DNA from: Frigididesulfovibrio sp031553235
GTDB taxonomy: Bacteria > Desulfobacterota > Desulfovibrionia > Desulfovibrionales > Desulfovibrionaceae
Length of the DNA: 64,000 nt
Assembly (NCBI GenBank): GCA_031553235.1
Contig: JAVBLS010000019.1
Location: 62,001 to 126,000 of the forward strand
Reading direction: 5' to 3'
Shown here: one piece after another, positions 25,231 through 33,570 of the stretch
Position numbering within the stretch: position 1 is the stretch's first letter
Layout of the letters: each line of letters begins with the position of its first letter
Made by a program: the position numbers and the translations under genes
Notes under the pieces: generated by a model
What the model was told of the DNA's origin: nothing
What the model saw: the letters and a program-made list of their open reading frames with translations, nothing else
Database searches by the model: none

Positions 25231-26769
25231 ATGAACGACAACGACCGCAAACACATCAACGAGGCAAACCACGAGCTGGTCAAAGACTGGCAGCCGCGGG
25301 TCAAAGATGCCAAGGGCAAGACGCACGGCGTTTTTTCATTGTTCGCGGATCTCTCGGCCGTGCCGCGCGAATCGGGCCATGTGGCCCAGGTGGCCGACTT
25401 CCTCATGGCCTTTGCCAAGAAGCACGGCTTTGAAGAATCTTACCGCGACGACATCGGCAACGTGATCATCCGCAAGCCGGCCCAGAAAAGCGCCTCGGGC
25501 AAAGGCGTGATTCTGCAGGCCCACCAGGACATGGTCTGCGTCAAAAAGGCCGGCGTGGATCACGACTTCCGCCTGGACCCCATCGAGCTGACCTATGACG
25601 GCGAGTGGCTGCGGGCCAAAGGCACCACCCTGGGGGCGGACGACGGCATCGGCGTGGCCATGGCCCTGGGCGTTCTGCTTGACTCCGAAATGTCGCACCC
25701 GCCCCTGGAGGCCCTGTTCACCGTGGACGAAGAAACGGACATGAAAGGGGCCAAGGCGGTCAAGGGCTCCTCCTTGCAGGGCGAAACCCTGATCAACCTG
25801 GATGCCGAAGACCTGGGCGTGGCCTATGTTTCGAGCGCGGCCGGGGCCACGGCCGTGCTGGAGCTGCCTCTGAGCAACGGCGGGGCCGGAACGGACCGCA
25901 AAGTGCTGCGCCGGGTCGCGGTCAGGGGCCTGCTGGGCGGGCATTCGGGCCTTGAAATCAACAAGGCCCGGGGCAACGCCTATGTGCTTCTGGCCCGTTT
26001 TTTGGCCGAGGCGGTCAAGCCGGTGGGCTTTTCGCTGCATTCCTTTGCCCGGGGTGAAGACGGCGGGGCCGACAACGCCATTCCGGATCGGGCCCTGGCC
26101 GAGATCGGTTTGAGCTCCGAAGCCGACGCCGAAACCGTCGCCCGGCTGGCCGGGGAGTGGACCGAGATTTTTCGGCATGAATACCGGGCGGCCGACCCCA
26201 AGGTGGAAATCGTTCTGGAAACGGCCGGCGGCGACTTCGGGCCCGCCCTGCCCGCCTCGGGCCGGGATCGCCTGCTCGACCTGGTGCGCCTGTTGCCCCT
26301 GGGGGTGTTCCGCTTTATCCAGGCGGAGAATTTCGAGAAGATCGCCTATGGCGACCTGCTGGTCGAGACCTCGTGCAACATGGGCATCGTCAAAACCGAA
26401 AACGGTCTGGCCCGCCTGACTCTGCTGGCCCGGAGCTCCACGGCCACGGTCCTGGACGACCTGATGCGCCGCTTCGAGGCCCTGGCCCGAATGGCCGGCG
26501 GCACGCTGACCGTGACCAACCGGACCACGGGCTGGGAGATGCCGGCCGAGCTCACGCCGGTGCAGCGGCTGTTCAAGGCGCAGGGTCTGACCTGCCTGGG
26601 CGTGCACGCCGGCCTGGAATGCGGCTGTCTGGTCGGCGCCAAGCCGGGCCTGGACGCGGTCTCGGTGGGGCCTGACCTGAACGACGTGCATTCGCCCAAG
26701 GAGCAGTTGCATGTTGGTTCGGTCAATGTGCTTTGGGGGCAGCTGGCGCGGGTTTTGGCGCAACTTTAA
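25231..26769 (+). CDS. pepD: Aminoacyl-histidine dipeptidase PepD (M20C)
   Basis: The 512-residue cytosolic metallopeptidase hydrolyses dipeptides such as Xaa-His. The zinc ligands are visible as HQDMVC, GTTLGADDGIG, the catalytic Glu pair in VDEETDMKGA, and the later HAGLECG. The lid-domain motif GGHSGLEINKARGNA is typical of PepD. It stands alone. Its stop codon TAA coincides with the first bases of a family 1 repeat, so that element follows the gene directly. Confidence 0.95.
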   Translation: MNDNDRKHINEANHELVKDWQPRVKDAKGKTHGVFSLFADLSAVPRESGHVAQVADFLMAFAKKHGFEESYRDDIGNVIIRKPAQKSASGKGVILQAHQDMVCVKKAGVDHDFRLDPIELTYDGEWLRAKGTTLGADDGIGVAMALGVLLDSEMSHPPLEALFTVDEETDMKGAKAVKGSSLQGETLINLDAEDLGVAYVSSAAGATAVLELPLSNGGAGTDRKVLRRVAVRGLLGGHSGLEINKARGNAYVLLARFLAEAVKPVGFSLHSFARGEDGGADNAIPDRALAEIGLSSEADAETVARLAGEWTEIFRHEYRAADPKVEIVLETAGGDFGPALPASGRDRLLDLVRLLPLGVFRFIQAENFEKIAYGDLLVETSCNMGIVKTENGLARLTLLARSSTATVLDDLMRRFEALARMAGGTLTVTNRTTGWEMPAELTPVQRLFKAQGLTCLGVHAGLECGCLVGAKPGLDAVSVGPDLNDVHSPKEQLHVGSVNVLWGQLARVLAQL

Positions 26770-26999
26770 AGCAGTTTACGCTTCAAATAGCCGCTTAACG
26801 GCGGGCAAAGCCCGCCTATGCCTATTTGGCGGCAAGGATTTGCCGGCAAATCCTTGCGAGCATTTCAAGTGTGAAATGCTCTAGAGCAATTTAAGCTTCA
26901 AATAGTCGCTTAACGGCGGGCAAAGCCCGCCTACGCCTATTTGGCGGCAAGGATTTGCCGACAAATCCTTGCTAGCATTTCAAATGTGAAATGCTCTAG
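26767..26999 (-). repeat. Family 1 repeats, copies D and E in tandem
   Basis: Two reverse-oriented copies of the 119-base element lie head to tail (about 26767-26884 and 26882-26999) and share the CTAGAGC/GCTCTAG junction. A 17-base start of a third copy (GCAGTTTACGCTTCAAG) follows at 27000. They differ at a few positions, including TTAAGC against TTTACGC. The remaining 300 bases to the ferredoxin gene hold no gene. A core palindrome of the same kind, ATTTCAAAGTGAAAT, lies at about 27159. Confidence 0.9.
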
Positions 27000-27220
27000 A
27001 GCAGTTTACGCTTCAAGCGGACGCGCAAACGGACCGCGGCCTGCGTCGATATGGGGTGTGGTGTTGTTTTTTCGTCAGTGACGCGGCCGGACAACCTCAG
27101 CAGCCCCTATTTGCTTGCGGGCTCGTTCAAAAGTCCGTCGGCAATATGGTTTCATAGACAATTTCAAAGTGAAATTGCTTCAGGGATGGCTGCGTCCAAA
27201 GAGTGTCTTTTGTCCACCGG

Positions 27221-27300
27221 CTGCGTCAAGCGGCCCTGTCTGCGCGGGGACGTGGACTTTTGCGGTCCTCGACCGGAGCGGACAGGCCCGCCTGACGCAG
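27221..27300 (-). terminator. Interrupted inverted repeat downstream of the ferredoxin gene
   Basis: CTGCGTCA and CCCTGTC at 27221-27240 pair with GGACAGG and TGACGCAG at 27280-27300, with small internal bulges and a 39-base loop. It lies 35 bases beyond the ferredoxin stop and may end the hcp-ferredoxin transcript, although no T-run is present. Confidence 0.35.
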
Positions 27301-27333
27301 CCCTGGGAGCAAAAGGCGCTGTTTGGAATCGGC

Positions 27334-28296
27334 CTACAAGTGCACTTCGCCGCCGCGCGCGACTATGGCTTCCGTAACCGGAATCTGGGTGCCGGCGGCT
27401 TTTTGCGCCGCTTCGCAGGCCTCGCTCAAGGCGCGGCAGCAGGGCACTTCCATGCGGGCGATGGTGATCGAGGCGGGGGAAGCCTGGGTGAAGATGGCGG
27501 CCAGGCGTTCGACCAGGGCCTCGCGGCCGTCGAACTTCGGGCAGGCGATCAGGCTGACCCGGCCGGGCATCAGGGCGCGCAGGCCGGGCGCGGCAAAGGC
27601 GGTGCAGTCGGCCGCGAGCAGCAGGTGGGCGCCGCGCAGAAACGGGGCGTCCGGGGCCATGAGGCGCAGCTTCAGGGGCCAGGCGGCATTGGCCGGGGCC
27701 GGGCCGGCGGACGGGGACGCGCCGAATGCGCCGGGCAGGCTCTCGGCCTTGGTGGAAGGGCAGCCGCAGCCGCCCGAAGCAAGGTTCATGGGCTTGGACG
27801 AGGGGCAACCGCTCGGGGCGAAACTTTCCGGCTTGGACGAGGGGCAGCCGCCGGTCGGAGCAAAGCTCATGGGCCTGGACGAAGGGCAGCCGTGGTGCGG
27901 GCCGTGGCCGTGCTCGTGGGAGTGCCCGTGCTCGTGGGAGTGCCCGTGGTGATCATGTTCATGGTCATGGGCGCGGGCGTGCTCCCCGTGATGCCGGCCG
28001 TGGGCGGAACCGTGCCCCCCGCGCTCATGCCCGTGACCGGGCGCGCGGCCTTGGGCGGCCAAGTGTTTCTCCACGGCGGCCTCGTCATAGGCCTCGGCTT
28101 CGCGCCGGATGATCTTCAGGGCGCCGGTGGGGCAACCGGTGAGGCAGGCGCCCAGGCCGTCGCAGAGATGGTCGGCGATGACTTTGGCCTTGCCGTCGAT
28201 GATCTGGATCGCGCCTTCGGCGCAATCAAGGATGCACCGGCCGCAGCCGGTGCAGAGGTCTTCGTTGATTTCAATGATGTTGCGTACGGCTTTCAT
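27334..28296 (-). CDS. 4Fe-4S ferredoxin with His-rich and Cys-Pro-Ser repeat region, Hcp partner
   Basis: The 320-residue protein opens with a ferredoxin domain. Cluster 1 is CTGCGRCILDC. The second site, CDGLGACLTGCP, has Leu in place of one Cys, a known variant. Residues 88-135 contain about 20 histidines (HEHDHHGHSHEHGHSHEHG), followed by four CPSSKP-type repeats (137-181). The C-terminal domain (about 205-320) has CPKFDG and PCCRAL. It lies directly behind hcp and should pass electrons to Hcp. The His and Cys repeats suggest metal binding or a storage role, which is inference. Confidence 0.88.
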   Translation of the reverse strand: MKAVRNIIEINEDLCTGCGRCILDCAEGAIQIIDGKAKVIADHLCDGLGACLTGCPTGALKIIRREAEAYDEAAVEKHLAAQGRAPGHGHERGGHGSAHGRHHGEHARAHDHEHDHHGHSHEHGHSHEHGHGPHHGCPSSRPMSFAPTGGCPSSKPESFAPSGCPSSKPMNLASGGCGCPSTKAESLPGAFGASPSAGPAPANAAWPLKLRLMAPDAPFLRGAHLLLAADCTAFAAPGLRALMPGRVSLIACPKFDGREALVERLAAIFTQASPASITIARMEVPCCRALSEACEAAQKAAGTQIPVTEAIVARGGEVHL

Positions 28297-28312
28297 GGTG
28301 GTTTCCAAGAGA

Positions 28313-28340
28313 GGCGGCGGGAGCGCGGGCTCCCGCCGCC
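28313..28340 (-). promoter_or_regulatory. Intercistronic hairpin between hcp and the ferredoxin gene
   Basis: A 10-bp perfect stem, GGCGGCGGGA with TCCCGCCGCC and an 8-base loop, lies between the hcp stop and the ferredoxin start. It could stabilise the hcp part of the message or reduce read-through. Confidence 0.5.
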
Positions 28341-28354
28341 GGCTGTTTTGGGAG

Positions 28355-29977
28355 TTATCCCAAGATGGCTTTCAAGTCCTCATCCGGGGTGGTGACGGGC
28401 TTGATGTTGTAGTTTTTGACCAGCACGTCCAGGACGTTGGGCGAGACAAAGGCGGGCAGTGAGGGTCCGAGGCGGATGTCCTTGATGCCGAGGGCCAGCA
28501 GGGTGAGCAGGATGGCCACGGCCTTCTGCTCGTACCAGGAGAGCACCAGGGACAGGGGCAGGTCGTTGACCCCGCACTTGAAGGCGTCGGCCAGGGCCAG
28601 GGCGATTTTCACGGCCGAGAAGGCGTCGTTGCACTGGCCCACGTCGAGCAGGCGCGGAATGCCGCCGATGGTGCCGAGATCCTGGTCAAAGAAGCGGAAC
28701 TTGCCGCAGGCCAGGGTCAGAACCACGGTATCCTTGGGGGTCTTTTCCACAAACTCGGTGTAGTAGTTGCGGCCGGGCTTGGCGCCGTCGCAGCCGCCCA
28801 CCAGGAAGAAGTGCCTGATGGCGCCGGACTTCACGGCGTCGATCACCGCCGGGGCGACGCCGAGCACGGCGTCGCGGGCAAAGCCGGTGAGCACCCTGGT
28901 CTTGCGGCCGTCGGCCTCGTCCCGGGCGGAGAAGCCGGGCAGGGCCAGGGCCCGGGCAATGACCGGGCCGAAATCGCCGTTCTTGACGTGGGCCACGCCG
29001 GGCCAGCCCACCAGGCCGGTGGTGAAGACGTTGGCTTTGTAGGCGTCGCCCGGGCGCTGGATGCAGTTGGTGGTGAACAGGATGGCGCCGGGGAAGGCCG
29101 GGAATTCTTTCTGTTGGTTCTGCCAGGCCGTGCCGTAATGGCCGACCAGGTGCGGGAACTTTTTCAGGCCCGGGTAGCCGTGGGCCGGGAGCATTTCGCC
29201 GTGGGTGTAGATGTTGATGCCCTTGCCCTCGGTCTGCACCAGGAGGTCGTGGAGGTCTTTCAGATCGTGGCCGGAGACGAGAATGGCCTTGCCGGCCTTG
29301 GGCCCGAGGGGCACTTCGGTGGGCTTGGGGTGGCCGTAGGCGCCGGTGTTGGCGGCGTCGAGCAGATCCATGGCCGTGAGGTTGGCCTTGCCGCAGTCGA
29401 GCACGGCGCCGACCCAGGCGCCCAGGTCGCGGTCTTTGCCGTCAAAGCCGGCCGCCAGTCCCTTGTAGATGTTGGTGTAGAGGTCTTCGCTTTCCTGGCC
29501 GAGAATGGCCGCATGGTCGGCATAGGCGGCCGTGCCCTTGAGGCCGTAAAGCAGCAGTTGCATCAGGGAATTGACGTCGGCGTCGGCATGCAGGTGCTCG
29601 GTGCCCAGGGTCTTGGCCTGTTCCAGCAGGCCGGGCAGGTCGCCGGCGGGCTTGAAGGCGGCCGGGCCGTCGGCGGCGTCGTAAATTTTGGCGGCCAGGG
29701 CGTCGCGGGCCGCGACCACGTCTTTCAGAACGTTGGTCAGGGGCTCGTTGTCAAAGTTCACGTTGGTCAGGGTGGTGAACAGGGCCTTGGCCGAGAGACG
29801 GTCCACGGTTTTGTCCGCGACGCCTTTTTCCCTGGCCTTCAGGGCGACGAGGGCCAGGCCGCGCAGGGCGTAGACTATCAGATCCTGCAGGGCGGCGGCG
29901 TCGGGCTGTTTGCCGCACACGCCCATGGTCGTACAGCCGGTTCCTTTGGCGGTTTGTTCGCACTGGTTGCAAAACAT
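28355..29977 (-). CDS. hcp: Hydroxylamine reductase / hybrid-cluster protein Hcp
   Basis: The 540-residue protein starts MFCNQCEQTAKGTGCTTMGVCG, the class I Cys pattern (Cys 3, 6, 15 and 21) for the N-terminal cubane cluster. The hybrid-cluster ligand segments are recognisable as FTTNCIQRPGD, LACGKFRFF and DVGQCNDAFS. Hcp reduces hydroxylamine in vitro and nitric oxide in vivo and protects against nitrosative stress in anaerobes. The ATG is chosen because AAGGAG lies six bases upstream; a longer frame upstream is not conserved. It is followed by its ferredoxin gene, the usual arrangement in Desulfovibrio. Confidence 0.96.
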   Translation of the reverse strand: MFCNQCEQTAKGTGCTTMGVCGKQPDAAALQDLIVYALRGLALVALKAREKGVADKTVDRLSAKALFTTLTNVNFDNEPLTNVLKDVVAARDALAAKIYDAADGPAAFKPAGDLPGLLEQAKTLGTEHLHADADVNSLMQLLLYGLKGTAAYADHAAILGQESEDLYTNIYKGLAAGFDGKDRDLGAWVGAVLDCGKANLTAMDLLDAANTGAYGHPKPTEVPLGPKAGKAILVSGHDLKDLHDLLVQTEGKGINIYTHGEMLPAHGYPGLKKFPHLVGHYGTAWQNQQKEFPAFPGAILFTTNCIQRPGDAYKANVFTTGLVGWPGVAHVKNGDFGPVIARALALPGFSARDEADGRKTRVLTGFARDAVLGVAPAVIDAVKSGAIRHFFLVGGCDGAKPGRNYYTEFVEKTPKDTVVLTLACGKFRFFDQDLGTIGGIPRLLDVGQCNDAFSAVKIALALADAFKCGVNDLPLSLVLSWYEQKAVAILLTLLALGIKDIRLGPSLPAFVSPNVLDVLVKNYNIKPVTTPDEDLKAILG

Positions 29978-30090
29978 GATGCTCTCCTTGGTTTTGTTTT
30001 CGGCGGCAGGCCTGTGCCGCGCATGGCCACGGTCGCGGGGGCCGACTCGACTTTTGCCGCGCAATTTGATGATACTTTCACGCCGAATAA

Positions 30091-30116
30091 AATGATTATC
30101 AATTATAGATTATCAG
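30091..30116 (-). promoter_or_regulatory. Fur-box-like site in the hcp promoter region
   Basis: The A/T-rich segment AATGATTATCAATTATAG followed by ATTATC contains two GATAAT-type hexamers in the pattern of Fur operators. It lies about 115 bases upstream of the hcp start. Binding is inferred from pattern only. Confidence 0.35.
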
Positions 30117-30176
30117 TCGACGCGCCCAATATGCTCAATTGCTGAAGAAACAATAACCGGCGTGAGACGGAATGGA

Positions 30177-30192
30177 TGTGACCCGGGTCACA
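30177..30192 (-). promoter_or_regulatory. CRP/FNR-type palindromic operator upstream of hcp
   Basis: TGTGACCCGGGTCACA is a perfect 16-base palindrome of the TGTGA-N6-TCACA type, 200 bases upstream of hcp. In Desulfovibrio, hcp is controlled by HcpR, a CRP/FNR-family regulator, so this is a reasonable HcpR site. It could instead serve the divergently placed region or another family member. Confidence 0.55.
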
Positions 30193-30261
30193 GGAAGGCT
30201 TTTTTTCAAAAAAAATTTGTTCGGGCGAATGGGCCGGACGGAGGAACGGGCGGGATGCGGC

Positions 30262-30588
30262 TCAATCTTCAGGGTGGAACAGACAGACGGCCAAATCAAC
30301 CCGGCCGTCGGGCAGAAAAAGCACGCCTTCGTCTTCCAGAAGTCGGCGGTGGACTGCGGGCCCGCCGAACAGGCCGCCCCGGCCGGGCTCGCCTTCGCGG
30401 TTGAGCACCCGGTGACAGGGCAGGCCGCGGGCTTCGGGCGCGGCGCGCATGGCATAGCCCACGTAGCGGGCCGAGCGGCCGTCGCCGATGCAGACGGCAA
30501 TCTGCCCATAGGTCATGACCCGGCCGGCCGGGATGCGCGCCGCCAGGGCGTAAACCTTTTCAAAGAAGCTTTGGGACTTGTCGAGCAT
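30262..30588 (-). CDS. MGMT-family DNA-binding protein (alkyltransferase domain only)
   Basis: The 108-residue protein matches the DNA-binding domain of O6-alkylguanine-DNA alkyltransferases. It has the helix-turn-helix segment AGRVMTYGQIAVCIGDGRSARYVG and the active-site motif PCHRV with the acceptor Cys present, so it may be catalytic. It lacks the usual N-terminal domain, as do many short homologues and the alkyltransferase-like proteins, which however carry Trp in place of the Cys. It acts on alkylated DNA in the cytoplasm. Confidence 0.88.
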   Translation of the reverse strand: MLDKSQSFFEKVYALAARIPAGRVMTYGQIAVCIGDGRSARYVGYAMRAAPEARGLPCHRVLNREGEPGRGGLFGGPAVHRRLLEDEGVLFLPDGRVDLAVCLFHPED

Positions 30589-30625
30589 ACTATCCGTGAA
30601 GATTAAGCATGCCCGGGGAGTGCCG

Positions 30626-33160
30626 TCAAGAGGGCTTTTGCGCCCTCCGCCGGGCGGCGATGCGCGCGGTCAGCCTGGCCAGTTCTTCCCGCATCAGGGG
30701 TTTGGAAAGATACATATCCATGCCGTTTTCCAGAAAAGTTTCTCGGTCGCCGCTGATGGCGTGGGCCGTGAGCGCGGCCACCAGCAGATCGCGGGGAATG
30801 TCGCGCAGGGGGGCCGTTGTTTCGGCGGGCACCTCCGGAATGGCCGCGCGCACCGCTGCCCGCAGCCTTTTTCCGGGCGCGACGGACGCATACTTGCCGG
30901 CCCGGATGCGCCGCACGGTTTCGAGGCCGTCCATGATCGGCATCTGAATGTCGGTGAGCAGGCAGTCAAAGGGGTGCAGGCGCAAGGCTTCCAGAGCTTT
31001 CTTGCCCGATTCCACGCAGACGGCCCGGTGCCCGGCGTTTTGCAGAAAATTCTGAACTACGGCGCGGCTGATGGCGTCGTCTTCGGCCACCAGAATGTCC
31101 AGCGAACGGCTGGGTTTCAGGGTTGCTCCGGCGCGTCGCGGCCTCGCGCGGGCAAAGCGCGCCGGCGCCCCGGCCAGGGGGAAGGAACAGTGCATGGTGG
31201 TGCCCCGGCCCGGTTCGCTTTCCACGGTCAGAGAACCGCCCATGCCCTGGATGAGCCGTTTGACGATGCCGAGCCCCAGGCCCGTGCCCGTGTGGCTGCG
31301 GGTGTGCGAGCCGTCCAGTTGGGTGAAGGCCTCGAAAACGGTGTCGTAGGCGGCATCGGGAATGCCGATGCCCGTGTCGCTCACGGCCAGATAGACCCAG
31401 TGCCTGCCCCGGGTCTTGTAGGGCAGAAGCCGGCACTCCAGCCCGATGCTGCCGTGTTTCGTGAATTTCAGAGCATTGCCGGCCAGGTTGAAAACGATCT
31501 GGCGCAGTCTGGCCTCGTCGCCGACGAGTGTCTCCGGCAGGGCGGGGTCGTTGCGCACCCGCAGGGCGATGCGCTTGCGCCGGGCCTCTTCGGCAAACAG
31601 GCCCATGGTTGAGGCCAGGATGTCACGCAGGTTGAACGGGGCATGCTGCATGGCCATTTTGCCCGACTCCATGCGCGAGAAATCCAGAATGTCCGAAAGA
31701 ATGCGCAGCAGCGCCCGGCCGGAAACGTCGGCCGCGGCCACGTATTCGATTTGCCGTTCCGTCAGGCCGCTTTCGCGCAGCAACTGCAGCATGCCGAGCA
31801 TGCCGTTGAGCGGGGTGCGCAGTTCGTGGCTGACGTTGGCCAGAAAGGTGTCTTTGGCTCGGTTGGCCGCTTCGGCGCGCTCCTTGGCCGCGCGCAGGGC
31901 GGCGACCTGGGATTTCCGGCGCAGCAGCAGCCAGACCCCGTTTATGAAAAGCTCCAACTGACGCCGGTCGCTTTCTTCATACTTTTCCGGCTTGTTGCAG
32001 ACCGAGGCCAGGCAGACCGGCCGGTCGTCCTCCAGCACGGGCACGACCATGTAGCGATAGATCGGCAGAGAGTCGAAGACCAGTCCCGGCGCAACGCCCT
32101 CAACCGGTTCACCGATGTAGGTTTCCCGGATGCTTTTCACGGGGAGGCGGGCCGCCGTTGAGCATTCCGGGGGCAGCCGGTCGGCGGGCAGAACCTCCGG
32201 GCCGTAGAGCCTGTGCAGGCTTGCGGACCAGTACATGCGGCCCCTGCCGCCCCCGCCTTCCTCGGCGGGCAGGAACAGATAGCTGTGTTCGCTGTCGGTG
32301 AGATGGGCGATGTGCTCCAGGGCAAAGCGGATGATCGTGTCTTCCGGCTGATCCTGCATCCGGGCGAGCTGGCTCAGGGCCATGAAGCGCTGCTCGTTGC
32401 GCAGCAGTTCTTCCTGCACCCGGGTCTTTTCCGTACGGTCGATCATCGTGCAGCCCACGGCCGCCACCGAGCCGTCCGGAGCGAATTCAGGCCAGAAGTG
32501 GAATTGCCCCACCAGGTGGTCGCCGGGAACCCGGAGCACCCGCGTGGCCTCCATGGGGCGCCCGCTGCGCAACACCTTGGCGGCGTTGCCGATGTAAAAT
32601 TCCTCGGCGTGCTCGGGGATGCCGCCTTCCCGGTAGGTGAAGGGCCCGACGCCGCCGGGACAGTGGGGCACGAGATTGGTGATGAAGCGGCTGTAATAGA
32701 GCAGGGAAAGATCCCGGCCGAAGCGGGCGATCAGAAACGGCGCGTGATCCAGAAAATGGCGGTAGGGGTGCGGGTCGTACACGGCCGTGATGTCGGCCAC
32801 GTAGCCGAGCAGGCCGTTTGCCGAGGCGGTTGCCCGCGCCAGCAGGTGAATTTCCCGGCCGTCGGCGCGGCGCATGCGCAGATTCAGGGGCGGCCGAGGC
32901 CCGGCCGGAGCCTGTTCGCGCGCCGCCTCGGCAATCCAGGCCGTCAGGGCCTCTCTGTCGTCCTTCAGGACGTGGCCAAGCCACCAGTCAAGATCCGCGC
33001 CCGGCGGCGTGCCGGCAGGCAGGCCCAGAAGGTCGCGCCACTCCGGCGAATAGCCGGCCGCCCGGGTTTGCGGATCGCACCACCACCGGGCCAGACCCGG
33101 CAGACGCAAGTCGGCGGATAAGGACGGTCCGAACCGGTCGTCGGGGGCGGCAGGTTGCAT
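30626..33160 (-). CDS. Hybrid sensor histidine kinase with PAS, GAF and receiver domains
   Basis: The 844-residue protein has no membrane helices and should be cytosolic. Residues about 20-250 form two PAS-like domains. Residues about 265-415 form a GAF-type domain (segment SYLFLPAEEGGGG, later YMVVPVLEDDRPVCLASV). The HisKA phospho-acceptor His is at about residue 445 in SHELRTPLNG, and the ATPase has NALKFTKHG, DTGIGI and GTGLGLGIVKRL. The C-terminal receiver has Asp about 737 in LLTDIQMPIMDG and an extra insert of about 35 residues before AHAISGDRE. The start has GAGGAGG upstream. The output partner is not in the window. Confidence 0.93.
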   Translation of the reverse strand: MQPAAPDDRFGPSLSADLRLPGLARWWCDPQTRAAGYSPEWRDLLGLPAGTPPGADLDWWLGHVLKDDREALTAWIAEAAREQAPAGPRPPLNLRMRRADGREIHLLARATASANGLLGYVADITAVYDPHPYRHFLDHAPFLIARFGRDLSLLYYSRFITNLVPHCPGGVGPFTYREGGIPEHAEEFYIGNAAKVLRSGRPMEATRVLRVPGDHLVGQFHFWPEFAPDGSVAAVGCTMIDRTEKTRVQEELLRNEQRFMALSQLARMQDQPEDTIIRFALEHIAHLTDSEHSYLFLPAEEGGGGRGRMYWSASLHRLYGPEVLPADRLPPECSTAARLPVKSIRETYIGEPVEGVAPGLVFDSLPIYRYMVVPVLEDDRPVCLASVCNKPEKYEESDRRQLELFINGVWLLLRRKSQVAALRAAKERAEAANRAKDTFLANVSHELRTPLNGMLGMLQLLRESGLTERQIEYVAAADVSGRALLRILSDILDFSRMESGKMAMQHAPFNLRDILASTMGLFAEEARRKRIALRVRNDPALPETLVGDEARLRQIVFNLAGNALKFTKHGSIGLECRLLPYKTRGRHWVYLAVSDTGIGIPDAAYDTVFEAFTQLDGSHTRSHTGTGLGLGIVKRLIQGMGGSLTVESEPGRGTTMHCSFPLAGAPARFARARPRRAGATLKPSRSLDILVAEDDAISRAVVQNFLQNAGHRAVCVESGKKALEALRLHPFDCLLTDIQMPIMDGLETVRRIRAGKYASVAPGKRLRAAVRAAIPEVPAETTAPLRDIPRDLLVAALTAHAISGDRETFLENGMDMYLSKPLMREELARLTARIAARRRAQKPS

Positions 33161-33200
33161 GGGCCTCCTCGAGCATGGTCATGGCGGCAAGAGCGCATTG

Positions 33201-33229
33201 AAGAGTGCGCGACACTGTCGCGCACTCTT
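33201..33229. terminator. Perfect 13-bp hairpin at the prophage left boundary
   Basis: AAGAGTGCGCGAC and its exact complement flank a 3-base loop and are followed on the plus strand by a T-run. It lies between the last prophage gene and the histidine kinase gene. It may be a terminator of the late phage transcript. Confidence 0.55.
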
Positions 33230-33317
33230 TTCATTACGTGCAAAGATATAAAAGGCAAGAAAAATCATGCCTCGCGGCGGCGGCACGGCCGGGCGCGTCC
33301 GGCCCAAGCCCGTTCCC

Positions 33318-33566
33318 TCACTCGATTGTGTTCCCGACAAAGGCATGGCCTGTTCCCCCTTCGCGGCCAAGGGGGGATTCTTCCTCCGCCGAAGGAGGAA
33401 CCGCTTCGGCCGGGGGAATATCCACTTCGGCGTAACTCTCCGGGCGGTCCTCCTTGCCGAGCCAGAGTTCCGGGCTGAGAATCCCGCCGTCTTCCTTGCG
33501 GGCAAAGGTCTTGCCCGGCTCGGCCGTCAGCTTGACGATGGTCACCTGGGTTTCTTCAATCTGCAT
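33318..33566 (-). CDS. Small prophage protein after the tail fibre
   Basis: The 82-residue protein (MQIEETQVTIVKLTAEPGK and LSPELWLGKEDRPESYAEV) is acidic and has no membrane segment. It is the last gene of the late phage operon and follows the fibre gene by four bases. In many myophages this position holds a fibre assembly protein or a small structural protein. I do not recognise this one. Confidence 0.65.
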   Translation of the reverse strand: MQIEETQVTIVKLTAEPGKTFARKEDGGILSPELWLGKEDRPESYAEVDIPPAEAVPPSAEEESPLGREGGTGHAFVGNTIE

Positions 33567-33570
33567 GGTG

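Noticed and set aside
26767..27016. Tandem family 1 copies as a CRISPR array
   Set aside because: The repeated unit is about 119 bases with internal hairpins and no unique spacers of regular length, and no cas genes are present.
27164..27808. A 214-codon minus-strand frame overlapping the ferredoxin gene end
   Set aside because: The sequence is Arg/Pro-rich shadow of the ferredoxin frame without recognisable features.
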